Shown: positions 44,124-53,075 of the stretch, piece after piece
Numbering within the stretch: the first letter of the stretch is position 1
Layout: the number at the start of each line of letters is the position of its first letter
Source of the DNA: Paenibacillus sp. S150
GTDB lineage: Bacteria; Bacillota; Bacilli; Paenibacillales; Paenibacillaceae
Direction: 5' to 3'
Length of the DNA stretch: 64,000 nt
Assembly: GCF_019352175.1 (NCBI RefSeq)
Contig: NZ_JACBYI010000037.1
Coordinates: 1-64,000, forward strand
Notes under the pieces: model-generated
What the model was told of the DNA's origin: nothing
Seen by the model: only the letters and a program-made list of their open reading frames with translations
The model's database searches: none
Position numbers and translations under genes: made by a program

Positions 44124-46115
44124 ATGCGCAAGCAAGCACAGAACAAAATATTCATGTTATCCGTGTGCCTCGTCATGATTCTTTCGCTGATCAGCGGCTG
44201 CAGCGGCAATAATGCTGCCGAGCCGTCTGTCTCCGAACAGCCGTCAGCATCGCCTGAGGCGAGCCAGCAGGCAGCGGAGACAAACGAGGTGCCGGCATCT
44301 TTTAAAGCGGGGACCTATAAGGCGGAAGCCGATGGGAAAGACGGAAAGATTCAGGTGAAGGTTACCCTGGATGCGGAATCCAAAATCACCGACATTCAGG
44401 TGGTCAGCCAGACGGAAACCGCAGGGATCGGCGTTGAAGCCATTGACAAGATCAAGGATGAGATTATCGCAGGCCAGACGCTGGCGATTGATGCCGTCAG
44501 CGGAGCTTCCGAATCCAGCGCGGCCATTCTGAGCGCCGTTGAAGATGCCGTGAAGCAGGCGGGCGGCAATGTTGAGGCGTTCAAGTCCAGAACGGTAGCC
44601 AAGGCCGGTGAAGGCAAAACCGAGCAGCTGTCGGCAGACGTTGTCGTTGTAGGTGCAGGGGCATCCGGTGTCTCGGCGGCTGTCTCGGCAGCGGATAAAG
44701 GCGCAAAGGTTATTATTATCGAGAAAACAGCCACAATTGGCGGAGCCAGCAACCTGTCCTGGGCGGGCAAGTTCTACAATTCCTCGGCGGCTGTCAGCAG
44801 CGGACTTAAAGTCAATGTGGAGAAGGAGATCTCCGACTGGATCGTGAATAATCACTGGAGAGCTGATGCGGCTGCGATCCGCCAGTATGTGACGAAGTCC
44901 GGGGAAACCTATGATTGGCTGAACCAGAAAGGCTACAAAACCACCTTCATCAACTTCGCCGGGGAGCAGCTGCATATGCTTCCGGCCTACGAAACCCGCC
45001 AGCCCGCCCTCCGGGCCATGCTGGCCGCTTCAGTAGAGAAGGGCGGCGGACAGGTGATTACCGAGACGACAGCCAAGAAGCTGATCACCGGCGCAAATGG
45101 CGAGGTAACCGGCGTAGTTGCGGAGAAAGCCGACGGCACGACGCTTGAGATTACCGGCAAGAGCATCATCATGGCAACCGGCGGTTATGCCGGCAACAAA
45201 GAAATGGTCAAGGAGGCGTTCGGCTTCGAAGGCGTCAACGGCGGACTGGGCCAGAATATCGGCGAAGGGCTGCAAATGTCCTGGGATGCCGGGGCCAAGG
45301 TTCCCGATAATTTCGGCGGGCAAATGCTGCATCAGACCCTGGCGAGAGCGACCGAGAAGCTGAAGACTGAATACGGGCCGTTTGAAGCCAGTTATCCGTT
45401 GATGCTCTCCTACCTGCCTACCTTGATGAATGTCGGCCCTTCCGGAGCGAGATTCAGGGATGAAGCGGCCACGCTCACTTCAGTAGCGGCTGCCAATACC
45501 AGCGCGTTTAACGGAGCATATCATTTGGTCATTATCTCGCAAGCGCAGATCGATGCATTGAAGGCTAAGGGAATGAACGGGGTAAAAGCACCTGCTCTGC
45601 CGGGAATGCCGCCGGAATTCTACGCCTCATTTGCCGACCAGTTCAAGCTGGACACGCCGTGGAAGGATGCGGATAAGGTATTCGAATCGATGGTAGCGAA
45701 CGGTGACGGCTATAAAGGCAGCACTGTTGATGAGCTGGCCCGCAATGCCGGTCTGGACCCGGATGTGTTTGCAAGTGACGTCAGCCAATACCAGGAAGCG
45801 ACCCGGACAGGTGTGGATACCGAGTTCGGCAAAGCAAAGGAATACCTGGTTCCCATGGGCGAGAGCGGCCCGTACTACGCGATTATCGCCGAGATCAACA
45901 ATTTGGGCTCGGTTGGCGGGCTGATGGTCAATACCAAGTTTCAGGTGCTGAACGACAACCGCGTGCCGATCAAGGGTCTGTATGCAGTTGGACTGGAATC
46001 CGAAGGCGTATTGTACAATGACACCTATGTCGGCAACGGCGTGGGGCTGGGCTACTCCTTCACATCCGGCCGTCTGGGCGGTGAGGATGCCGCCGCCGGA
46101 GCTTTGGCGGAATAG
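44124..46115 (+). CDS. Exported FMN/FAD fumarate-reductase-like lipoprotein
   Basis: 663 residues. Lipoprotein signal ending ISGCSG (lipobox Cys at about 26), then a Ser/Pro/Glu spacer. FMN-binding domain (about 55-145) with VSGASESSAAILSAV, the site where ApbE-type enzymes attach FMN to Ser/Thr. FAD-binding domain from ADVVVVGAGASGVSAAVSAA, with GGAS, IIMATGGYAGN and a C-terminal GVGLGYSFTSGRLGGEDAA. This is the flavin-based extracellular fumarate/urocanate/acrylate reductase family, which donates electrons to small organic acceptors outside the membrane. Regulated by the preceding MerR protein and probably by Fnr or Rex. No apbE in the window. Confidence 0.9.
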   Translation: MRKQAQNKIFMLSVCLVMILSLISGCSGNNAAEPSVSEQPSASPEASQQAAETNEVPASFKAGTYKAEADGKDGKIQVKVTLDAESKITDIQVVSQTETAGIGVEAIDKIKDEIIAGQTLAIDAVSGASESSAAILSAVEDAVKQAGGNVEAFKSRTVAKAGEGKTEQLSADVVVVGAGASGVSAAVSAADKGAKVIIIEKTATIGGASNLSWAGKFYNSSAAVSSGLKVNVEKEISDWIVNNHWRADAAAIRQYVTKSGETYDWLNQKGYKTTFINFAGEQLHMLPAYETRQPALRAMLAASVEKGGGQVITETTAKKLITGANGEVTGVVAEKADGTTLEITGKSIIMATGGYAGNKEMVKEAFGFEGVNGGLGQNIGEGLQMSWDAGAKVPDNFGGQMLHQTLARATEKLKTEYGPFEASYPLMLSYLPTLMNVGPSGARFRDEAATLTSVAAANTSAFNGAYHLVIISQAQIDALKAKGMNGVKAPALPGMPPEFYASFADQFKLDTPWKDADKVFESMVANGDGYKGSTVDELARNAGLDPDVFASDVSQYQEATRTGVDTEFGKAKEYLVPMGESGPYYAIIAEINNLGSVGGLMVNTKFQVLNDNRVPIKGLYAVGLESEGVLYNDTYVGNGVGLGYSFTSGRLGGEDAAAGALAE

Positions 46116-46134
46116 CTTTATAGTTCAGTGTAAG

Positions 46135-46159
46135 GGGGAGCCGGCGGCTTCCCCTTTTT
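46135..46159 (+). terminator. Terminator of the flavoprotein gene
   Basis: GGGGAGCC pairs with GGCTTCCCC, then TTTTT, 20 bases after the stop codon. Confidence 0.8.
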
Positions 46160-46249
46160 CCGTAAGCATCAGCCGGGTTTAAAAAATCATTCTCTCGTGA
46201 CCGATAAATAGGATAAGTGCGTTTTGTATGAAGAGAGGGGGGAAGCAGT

Positions 46250-46960
46250 GTGCATAATCCTATTACCGGAATCAATGGCATTTCTTTGGCCCGGTCGCCG
46301 CAGCAGCAGGAGATTCATTCGTTAACGCCGGCAGCAGCGCTTGGCTTTAATGAAACCTTGGCAGCGGTCAAAGCGGCAACGCAGGATCAGGCCGAGCGGA
46401 TGAAGCGGAAATATCGTGTGCAGGTGCGGATTCAGACCGTTTCCACAGAAGACCAAGAGATCAAGAGCCTTGGACTCAGCGGAGGACAACAGGAAATTAT
46501 AATTGCGCCAAATATCCTTCAGCAGATGGCCAAGGACCCTGCCATGCAAAATAAAGTATATGCAGCCATCAATCCGTATTTTCAAGAGCACCAGGCAGGT
46601 CTGAAGCCAATGGAGCAGCCGAATGATGTACAAGCCTTGACTCACAGCCTCATTGTACATAAGGATGGAAAAATTACTGTATGGACCGCTCCGGCAGCCT
46701 CCGCGGAGGGCAGGGAGACAGGCCAACGCCCGGATGCGGCGAAGCGGAAGGGGCAGACCGGGGAAACACGCGCGGCTGCTGAAAGGCGCCATGCCTGGGA
46801 AGCTGCCCTCCCGGTTTTATCGGGAAATCTGCGTTGCTCCCATTCCGGTTCTCTTCAGGGCTCAAAAGTCATAATGAATCCGGTAAACGGAACAGCTGTC
46901 CATGATTGGCTGCAGCAGATTCAGCTGATGCGGGCCAGAAGAGCTGGCAAATCGAAATAA
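46250..46960 (+). CDS. Hypothetical protein, DUF6033-like
   Basis: 236 residues, no signal peptide or TM. It has a Ser/Gln-rich N-terminus, a helical part with FNETLAAVKAATQDQAERMK, and a characteristic QEIIIAPNILQQMAKDPAMQ followed by NKVYAAINPYF, which I associate with DUF6033-type Firmicutes proteins of unknown role. The last third is basic and low in complexity (ETGQRPDAAKRKGQTGETRA). It starts at GTG 46250 after GGGGGAAG. Family assignment is tentative. Confidence 0.6.
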   Translation: MHNPITGINGISLARSPQQQEIHSLTPAAALGFNETLAAVKAATQDQAERMKRKYRVQVRIQTVSTEDQEIKSLGLSGGQQEIIIAPNILQQMAKDPAMQNKVYAAINPYFQEHQAGLKPMEQPNDVQALTHSLIVHKDGKITVWTAPAASAEGRETGQRPDAAKRKGQTGETRAAAERRHAWEAALPVLSGNLRCSHSGSLQGSKVIMNPVNGTAVHDWLQQIQLMRARRAGKSK

Positions 46961-46989
46961 AATTTTCCCGTGCTCAAAAATTATGACTG

Positions 46990-47018
46990 CGCCGTTCCTC
47001 ATCAAGGGACGGCGTTTT
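46990..47018 (+). terminator. Terminator after the DUF6033-like gene
   Basis: CGCCGTTCC pairs with GGGACGGCG around TCATCAA, followed by TTTT. Confidence 0.75.
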
Positions 47019-47127
47019 CTGCCGTTCAGCCTATGCGCCGCCTTCTTCGGCCTAAACGAACAACCGCCTACCTGCCCGCATAGCATATAGCACCAGCCTG
47101 CAGGGTGAAGAGAGGGCGTGTTCAATA

Positions 47128-48555
47128 ATGGGCATTCAGCTTACTGCTATACATTGGGTTTACCTGACTTTTATAGTGTTCATTATGGTGCTGCTGGTTC
47201 GGCGGCGGGATACGACGATGATCTGTGTGGCCGGGATTTTTGCCTTGGGGCTGCTTGCTGCGGAGACGCTTAGCGGCTCGGTGTCGGGGATATTCAATTC
47301 TTTTGTCTATGCGACCAAAGAGCTGCTGGGAACGATTATGATTATATCCATTATTGTGGCGATGAGCCGGATTCTAATAATTACAGGCGTTAACGAGACG
47401 ATGGTTGCCCCGCTTACCCGGTTCATGCGCACACCGGCGATGGCTTACTGGGGCATCGGGCTGATTATGATGGTGACCTCCTTCTTCTTCTGGCCTTCAC
47501 CTGCCGTTGCGCTGGTTGGTGCGGTCCTGCTGCCTGCAGCGCTGCGGGTTGGGTTACCCGCCCTGGGCGCTGCTGTAGCCATGAACCTGTTCGGCCACGG
47601 CATTGCGTTGTCCGGAGATTATATCATCCAGGGCGCACCGAAGCTTACCGCAGATGCTGCGGGCCTTCCCGTGTCCAGTGTGATGGAAGCAAGCATCCCG
47701 CTTGTGATTGTAATGGGTCTTGTGACCACTGTTGCGGCTTTTTGGATGATGCGCCGCGACCAGAAGAACGGCACTTGGAGCGACGGTCTGGTCTCTGTTA
47801 AGGGCAGCACGGGGAAGCTGAGGGGAGCGGAGGCTGAGGGGCTGGCTGTGGAGGAAGGGCCGGTTCTTCTGGACGCCCGGCTCCGGAGAGCGCTGGCGAT
47901 TGCCATTCCGCTGCTCTTTCTGCTCGATGTGGCGGCAATGTTTGCGCTGGGACTCCAGGGCGGGGACGCTACGGCGCTTGTCGGCGGCACCGCCGTGCTC
48001 ATTCTGATCACGGTCACGCTGCTGGCCCATCGCAGCAAGGGACTGGAGAAGATCACCTCCTACCTGATTGAAGGCTTTGTCTTCGGCTTCAAGGTGTTCG
48101 GGCCGGTGATCCCCATCGCCGCCTTCTTCTATCTCGGCGACGCGGCCTTTACCGGGCTGTTCGGCCAGGTGCTGCCGGACGGCTCGCACGGCATCGTGAA
48201 CGATCTGGGCGTCGCCCTGGCGAATCACGTGCCGCTTAACGGCTCAGTGGGAGCCATAACCCTGACGGTGATCGGCGCGATCACCGGTCTCGACGGCTCC
48301 GGCTTCTCCGGCATCTCGCTGGCCGGCTCGATTGCCCGGCTGTTTGCCGCCGCCATCCATTCCGGCGCGGCAACGCTGACCGCCCTGGGCCAGGTGGCCG
48401 CCATCTGGGTCGGCGGCGGCACCCTGATTCCGTGGGCGCTCATTCCGGCGGCCGCCATCTGCGGCGTCAGCCCGTTCGAGCTGGCCCGGCGCAACCTGAA
48501 GCCGGTCCTGCTTGGACTTGCGGCGACTACGGTCGTCGCCATGTTCCTGGTGTAG
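47128..48555 (+). CDS. Multi-pass transporter, ion/carboxylate type
   Basis: 475 residues with about 12 membrane helices and a hydrophilic loop in the middle (about 215-255, MRRDQKNGTWSDGLVSVKGS). Each half has a re-entrant-type Gly/Ser/Pro-rich stretch (FFFWPSPAVALVGAVLLPAA; GLDGSGFSGISLAGS), a pattern of the ion-transporter superfamily (GntP, CitM, antiporters). Substrate not readable; a C4-dicarboxylate would fit the nearby fumarate reductase but that is only context. Starts at ATG 47128. Confidence 0.7.
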   Translation: MGIQLTAIHWVYLTFIVFIMVLLVRRRDTTMICVAGIFALGLLAAETLSGSVSGIFNSFVYATKELLGTIMIISIIVAMSRILIITGVNETMVAPLTRFMRTPAMAYWGIGLIMMVTSFFFWPSPAVALVGAVLLPAALRVGLPALGAAVAMNLFGHGIALSGDYIIQGAPKLTADAAGLPVSSVMEASIPLVIVMGLVTTVAAFWMMRRDQKNGTWSDGLVSVKGSTGKLRGAEAEGLAVEEGPVLLDARLRRALAIAIPLLFLLDVAAMFALGLQGGDATALVGGTAVLILITVTLLAHRSKGLEKITSYLIEGFVFGFKVFGPVIPIAAFFYLGDAAFTGLFGQVLPDGSHGIVNDLGVALANHVPLNGSVGAITLTVIGAITGLDGSGFSGISLAGSIARLFAAAIHSGAATLTALGQVAAIWVGGGTLIPWALIPAAAICGVSPFELARRNLKPVLLGLAATTVVAMFLV

Positions 48556-48631
48556 CGCCGCGGGCAGCAGGGCTTCAGCGGCGGAGCAGCCGCTGAACCG
48601 GCAAGCGGAACGGAGTATGGCACGCTCCTTC

Positions 48632-48750
48632 AAAAGGGGCGGCAAAGCCGCTTTCGATTGAAATATAGAGTTTATATGCTTGGCACACTAAATGATCCTT
48701 CTATTTCTCGCTGAAACACGCCATCCTTTACAAGGACGGCGTAGCCGTTT
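48632..48750. repeat. Bracketed repeat element, uninterrupted copy
   Basis: 119 bp between two direct copies of AAGGRCGGCRNAGCCGTTT-like motifs (48632-48654 and 48732-48750). It carries GAGTTTATATGCTT where the copy at 37480-37755 has the MITE, so it shows the empty target site. It lies in the 303-base spacer after the transporter gene, which otherwise holds nothing recognisable. Confidence 0.7.
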
Positions 48751-48858
48751 CTGCTTGCTCCCGCGCAACAGCTGTTTCAGGGCTTGTGCATAAGAACACC
48801 GCTCACCATCCATCCTAAAGAGGATTAATTACTGCGACAGAAGGGAGCGGTTGATAAG

Positions 48859-49140
48859 ATGAAGCATTATGAATCCAGTCTGCGGACGGCCAGTACGGTG
48901 GAGCAGGCGCAGGATGCGGTGACCAAGCTGCATAATTCCGTCACTCAGGCGCTGAGCCATCCGAACGAGCAGACCCTTACACAGGCGGAGAATAGTCTGG
49001 AGCACGCGGAGGCGGCCGTTAGCCATGCCCCTGAGGGCTCGGTAGACGGCCATGGGGTCGATCTGACCGAGGAAAGACTGGCGGATGAGAAAAAAAGGCT
49101 CGCCGCCGCAGAAGCAGCGAATAGCAAAACCAAGCAATAG
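48859..49140 (+). CDS. Small hydrophilic helical protein
   Basis: 93 residues, almost entirely helical and charged, with no Cys and no hydrophobic segment (VEQAQDAVTKLHNSVTQALS; EERLADEKKRLAAAEAANSK). Good ribosome site (GGGAGCGG) before ATG 48859 and its own terminator. Composition resembles small spore or stress proteins, but no family is recognised. Confidence 0.65.
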   Translation: MKHYESSLRTASTVEQAQDAVTKLHNSVTQALSHPNEQTLTQAENSLEHAEAAVSHAPEGSVDGHGVDLTEERLADEKKRLAAAEAANSKTKQ

Positions 49141-49160
49141 CTCGTTAAGTAAACATCACG

Positions 49161-49192
49161 GCATTTCCGGGTAAACACGGGAATGCTTTTTT
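49161..49192 (+). terminator. Terminator of the small helical protein gene
   Basis: GCATTTCC pairs with GGGAATGC around GGGTAAACAC, then TTTTTT. The following 270 bases before EcsC are AT-rich and hold nothing else that I recognise. Confidence 0.75.
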
Positions 49193-49469
49193 GAAAATAT
49201 AAATTTTTGATTATTTGATTATATATTTGGAAATTATGCATTTTGAATTCTTACGGATCATGAAAATTTGCTGTAATTAAGCTTGTGGCCCCTGACCTTG
49301 AATGAGAGGTAAAAGTGCATCTGATTTCGGCAAAGGAGGGTAGTTGTAGCGGTACTGTCCTTAATCGGATCAATCACACCCCGCAATTGCGGTTATAACT
49401 TAAATAGAACCAATTGCCCGTATTGAACGTAGTAATCCAACAAATAAGTATATTTAAGGGGGCATAGAT

Positions 49470-50306
49470 ATGCCTGAAACCGCTGGAAACCTCCCGCATC
49501 TGGAGACTGCGGAGGAGCTGGATGCGGCGCTTGCCGGAATTGCGAAGTGGGAAAAGGAACAGAACAAGCTGATGATCTGGGACCGCATCACCCGTCTGCC
49601 ATTCAAGCTGCTCGATAAACTTACGCCGAAGATTATTCATGACAAGCTGGGCAAGCTGCTGGATGAGCTGGGAAGCTACATACAGAATGGAGGCAATTAT
49701 CTTGTTGCGGGCCGCAAGGTCGGGTTGCTGATGCAGGCCGAAAGCCGTGCGTCCGGCGGTTCTGGAGAGGGACCTTATCCGCTGGCGGTTATGGATAAGG
49801 CAGCGCAGCAGCTGACGCAGAGCAGCAGGAATGTCGCTACAGCGCAGGGGGCGACCACCGGGTTCGGCGGATTCTTCACACTGGCCGCCGATATTCCTGC
49901 AATTCTGGGCTTGTCCCTGAAGGTCATTCAGGAGATTGGCCTATGCTATGGTTATAATCCTACCGATAAGGCGGAACGGATATTTACCGTCAAGGTGATG
50001 CAGTTTGCTTCCTCGGATATCGTCGGCAAAAGGGCGATTCTGAAGGAGCTGAACCTGCAGGCCGGAGGCGACGGCGATATCACCGCAGGAACCAATGCGG
50101 CAGTGTCCAAAATCCAGGGCTGGCGGGAGGTCATTACGGTGTACCGCGACAACTGGGGCTGGAAAAAGCTGCTGCAGGCCGTTCCGGTAGCCGGGATGTT
50201 CTTCGGCGCCTACACCAACCGCAAAGCGCTGGAGGACGTGGCCGAGGCTGCCCGGATGCTCTACCGCAAAAGAAGAATCATCGCCAGACTGGCGGAAATG
50301 CAATAA
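49470..50306 (+). CDS. EcsC family protein
   Basis: 278 residues with the EcsC-domain pattern: KWEKEQNKLMIWDRITRLPF near the start, a Gly/Ala-rich amphipathic centre (TAQGATTGFGGFFTLAADIP) and AVPVAGMFFGAYTNRKALED near the end. EcsC proteins accompany an ABC exporter in Bacillus, but stand-alone copies like this have unknown function. It may associate with the membrane through the Gly-rich hydrophobic stretches. ATG 49470 with GGGGG upstream. Confidence 0.85.
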   Translation: MPETAGNLPHLETAEELDAALAGIAKWEKEQNKLMIWDRITRLPFKLLDKLTPKIIHDKLGKLLDELGSYIQNGGNYLVAGRKVGLLMQAESRASGGSGEGPYPLAVMDKAAQQLTQSSRNVATAQGATTGFGGFFTLAADIPAILGLSLKVIQEIGLCYGYNPTDKAERIFTVKVMQFASSDIVGKRAILKELNLQAGGDGDITAGTNAAVSKIQGWREVITVYRDNWGWKKLLQAVPVAGMFFGAYTNRKALEDVAEAARMLYRKRRIIARLAEMQ

Positions 50307-50696
50307 CGAATTGGGCGGATATGTACATGAGATAAGCTGAATTTTTGATTGGCCAAACCAAGCTTTGGTTATGACTGCGGTGAATTTTGGACTTGCGGCC
50401 GCTATCGCCCATGCCTTTCCAAACTTCCTGCCACTTCTTCCTTTTTTTGATACATCATCACATACAACCGTCCAATCAATAAAGGCAATAACACAGCTCT
50501 GCAAAAGACTGTGGTTATTGCCTTTTTGGGCGGTATCCCCTCGTATGGCCTTGTCTATCCCGGCAACGCAGCTCTTGCAGCTGCTGCGGCTGTCAAGCAG
50601 GCGGAGCCTTAAGCGGTACGGACAGCCGGTCTTGCATATTCCTCCGGGAGTTACTATGATTAAGTCATTCAATTGTCCGGAGGAAGGAGGGATGAC
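50307..50696. other. Spacer with terminator, no gene
   Basis: About 390 bases. A short dyad AACCAAGCTTTGGTT lies near 50355 and a strong terminator at 50481-50527. A short frame after it ends in LVYPGNAALAAAAAVKQAEP and could be a tiny gene scrap, but has no start. Confidence 0.4.
50481..50527 (+). terminator. Rho-independent terminator
   Basis: AAAGGCAATAACACAG pairs with CTGTGGTTATTGCCTTT, followed by TT. It lies 175 bases after ecsC, so it probably ends that transcript. Confidence 0.8.
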
Positions 50697-51629
50697 ATGC
50701 CGGAGAATACAACCTCACAGGACCCTGTGCAAGAGCAGATGACGGAGCTGGCCTCGATCATTGAACGCCGCACCGTGCAGGACGGCACGCATGATACAGC
50801 TATCCCTGCGCTCCGTTTCATCCGCGCTTCCAGATTATCGGAGCCGGTATATTCCGTGTATGAGCCGTCTCTTTGCATAATTGCCCAAGGGGCGAAGCTC
50901 GTTATGCTGGGGCAGGAGAGCTACTGCTATGATCAGACCAGCTATCTGGTAAGCTCCGTCCATCTGCCGATTGCGGGACAGGTTACTGCTGCTTCTAAGG
51001 ATATGCCTTACCTATGCTTGCAGCTTTCTTTTAATTCCGGCCAGATTCTTGATATCATTAAGGATTCCGGGCCGTCCTGGATTGCCCGCGGTGAGGCGGA
51101 ACGCGGACTGGCGATTCACAGAACCGGCACGCGGCTGGCAGATGCGGCGCTTAGGCTTGCGCAGCTGCTGGATACGCCGCAGGATATTCCAGTGCTTGCG
51201 CCGCTTGTTATCCGCGAAATCCTGTACCGGATTCTTCAGGATGAACAGGGGAACACCATCAAGCAATTCGCTCTCATGGGCTCACATGCCCACCGGATTG
51301 CCAGGGTTATTGAACGGATCAGCCATGATTATGCGAAGCCGCTCCGGATTGAAGAATTGGCGGCGGAAGTGAATATGAGTCTTTCCTCCCTGCATCAGCA
51401 TTTCAAAGAGGTTACCGCGCTGAGCCCGCTGCAGTACCAGAAAAGGCTTCGCCTTCAGGAAGCCCGGAAGCTGCTGCTAGCCGAAGCAACGGAAGCCGCC
51501 GATGCGGGATTTCAGGTGGGCTACGAGAGTCCCTCCCAATTCAGCCGTGAGTATGCGCGGCTGTTTGGCCTTCCGCCTATGAGCGATATCAAGCAGCTGC
51601 GTGATTCCCTGGGCATTGTGTACAATTAA
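50697..51629 (+). CDS. AraC family transcriptional regulator
   Basis: 310 residues. The N-terminal AraC_N-type cupin (about 20-180) has VYEPSLCIIAQGAKLVMLGQ then ESYCYDQTSYLV. Two C-terminal HTH motifs follow: LRIEELAAEVNMSLSSLHQH and EATEAADAGFQVGYESPSQF with FSREYARLFG. This subgroup includes regulators of oxidoreductase and detoxification genes. ATG 50697 has AGGAGG six bases upstream. It precedes the NO synthase gene by about 100 bases on the same strand; a regulatory link is possible. Confidence 0.9.
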   Translation: MPENTTSQDPVQEQMTELASIIERRTVQDGTHDTAIPALRFIRASRLSEPVYSVYEPSLCIIAQGAKLVMLGQESYCYDQTSYLVSSVHLPIAGQVTAASKDMPYLCLQLSFNSGQILDIIKDSGPSWIARGEAERGLAIHRTGTRLADAALRLAQLLDTPQDIPVLAPLVIREILYRILQDEQGNTIKQFALMGSHAHRIARVIERISHDYAKPLRIEELAAEVNMSLSSLHQHFKEVTALSPLQYQKRLRLQEARKLLLAEATEAADAGFQVGYESPSQFSREYARLFGLPPMSDIKQLRDSLGIVYN

Positions 51630-51688
51630 TTAACACTCGGGCAAGCAAGGATACTGTGGATCGTCTTCTGGTTAGAATAGACATAATG

Positions 51689-51707
51689 TCCGGCGGAATC
51701 CGCCGGA
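51689..51707. promoter_or_regulatory. Perfect hairpin between araC and nos
   Basis: TCCGGCGGAATCCGCCGGA: 9-bp arms around one base, 24 bases before the nos start codon. With no T-run it is more likely an operator or an attenuating hairpin than a terminator. Undecided. Confidence 0.4.
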
Positions 51708-51730
51708 ATTGGAAGTGGGAGTGGGCATAA

Positions 51731-52990
51731 TTGGAAAATGAGCTGCAAGACAAATCGCAGACGGTGCTAATCGGGCAGGCGGAGTCGTTCATCCGGCTAT
51801 GCTATGCGGAGCTGGAGAAGCCGGAGCAGCAAACCGCCGAACGCATTCAAGCCATACATGAGGAAATCCGGAAATCGGGCACTTATACACATACGGAGGA
51901 GGAGCTGGCGCATGGGGCGAAAATGGCTTGGCGCCACAACAGCCGCTGTATCGGCCGCTTGTTCTGGCACACGCTTGAGGTAATCGACGCCCGCGAGGCT
52001 GAGACTGCGGAAGAGGTGGCGGCAGCGCTGCTGCAGCATGTCAAGCACGCGAACAACGGGGGGCGCATCCGTCCCGTGATTACAGTGTTCCGCAGCGGGG
52101 AAGATCCGGAGAAGGTGATCCGGATCTGGAACCACCAGCTGATCCGCTATGCAGGTTATCCGGGAGATGATGAGCATCCGCGTAACGGTGACCCGGCGTC
52201 CGATGCGTTCACCGCTGTCTGCCGGAAGCTGGGCTGGCAGGGCACCGGCGGCGATTTTGATGTGCTGCCGCTTGTTATCAGCGTCGGCGGGGAACCGCCG
52301 CACTGGTTCGACATTCCGCCGGAGCTTGTGCAGGAGATCCCGCTGAGCCATCCCGAGATTGAACGGTTCCCGGAGCTGGGGCTGCGCTGGTATTCCGTTC
52401 CGATCGTGTCGGACATGCTGCTCGAAATCGGAGGGATTGTCTATCCGGCAGCGCCTTTTAACGGCTGGTATATGGAGACGGAGATCGGCTCGCGCAACCT
52501 TGGCGATACCGGCCGCTATAACCGGCTTCCGGCCGTGGCGGATCTCCTGGGTTTGGACCGCTCCACCAGCACCTCGCTCTGGAAGGACCGTGCCCTGCTG
52601 GAATTGAACCGTGCCGTGCTGCATTCCTTCAAGCTGGCCGGGGTCAGCATTGTCGATCATCATACGGCAGCAGATCAATTCGTCCGCTTCCAGGAGCAGG
52701 AGAAGCAGCGGGGCCGCCAGGTATCCGGCAAGTGGGGCTGGCTGATCCCGCCCATGTCTCCGTCCTCTACGCCGATATGGAACGACAGCACCTTGAAGGA
52801 GCTGAACCTCAGCCCGAGGCTAAGCTATCAGAAATCCGCATATGCCGGGTGGCTTGAGAAGGAACCGGCCGGCTCTGCGGACAATGCCGGGGCAAATGCT
52901 TTTTCAAATGCTGGCAATGAATCCGCCGGGGCATCTGAATCCGGCACTATCCCTTCGGTGGAGACAGCCTGCCCTTTTCATCATCAATAA
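51731..52990 (+). CDS. nos: Bacterial nitric oxide synthase, oxygenase domain
   Basis: 419 residues. Heme-thiolate C73 in MAWRHNSRCIGRLFWH, Arg-binding E251 in GWYMETEIGSRNL, and pterin-site region WGWLIPPMSPSSTPIW. It makes NO from arginine with electrons from a generic flavodoxin, because no reductase domain is present. In Bacillus NO protects against oxidants and antibiotics. It starts at TTG 51731 (GGGAGTGGG upstream). Family members are about 350-370 residues; this one has a low-complexity Ala/Gly/Ser/Asn tail of about 50 residues ending in ACPFHHQ, a possible metal-binding end. Confidence 0.95.
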   Translation: MENELQDKSQTVLIGQAESFIRLCYAELEKPEQQTAERIQAIHEEIRKSGTYTHTEEELAHGAKMAWRHNSRCIGRLFWHTLEVIDAREAETAEEVAAALLQHVKHANNGGRIRPVITVFRSGEDPEKVIRIWNHQLIRYAGYPGDDEHPRNGDPASDAFTAVCRKLGWQGTGGDFDVLPLVISVGGEPPHWFDIPPELVQEIPLSHPEIERFPELGLRWYSVPIVSDMLLEIGGIVYPAAPFNGWYMETEIGSRNLGDTGRYNRLPAVADLLGLDRSTSTSLWKDRALLELNRAVLHSFKLAGVSIVDHHTAADQFVRFQEQEKQRGRQVSGKWGWLIPPMSPSSTPIWNDSTLKELNLSPRLSYQKSAYAGWLEKEPAGSADNAGANAFSNAGNESAGASESGTIPSVETACPFHHQ

Positions 52991-53075
52991 TGGGTAAGCA
53001 GCAACCGTGCCGTTTCTTCTTGAATGGCGGATATGCTATTATGGACACAAATATGGAATGAAATGAGATGATCCA

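Noticed and set aside
50531..50611. Short frame ending LVYPGNAALAAAAAVKQAEP
   Set aside because: Fewer than 30 codons, no start, overlaps the end of a terminator; could be a gene scrap but cannot be assigned.
52850..52990. Fused reductase domain on the NO synthase
   Set aside because: The extra tail is only about 50 low-complexity residues with no flavin or NADPH motifs.
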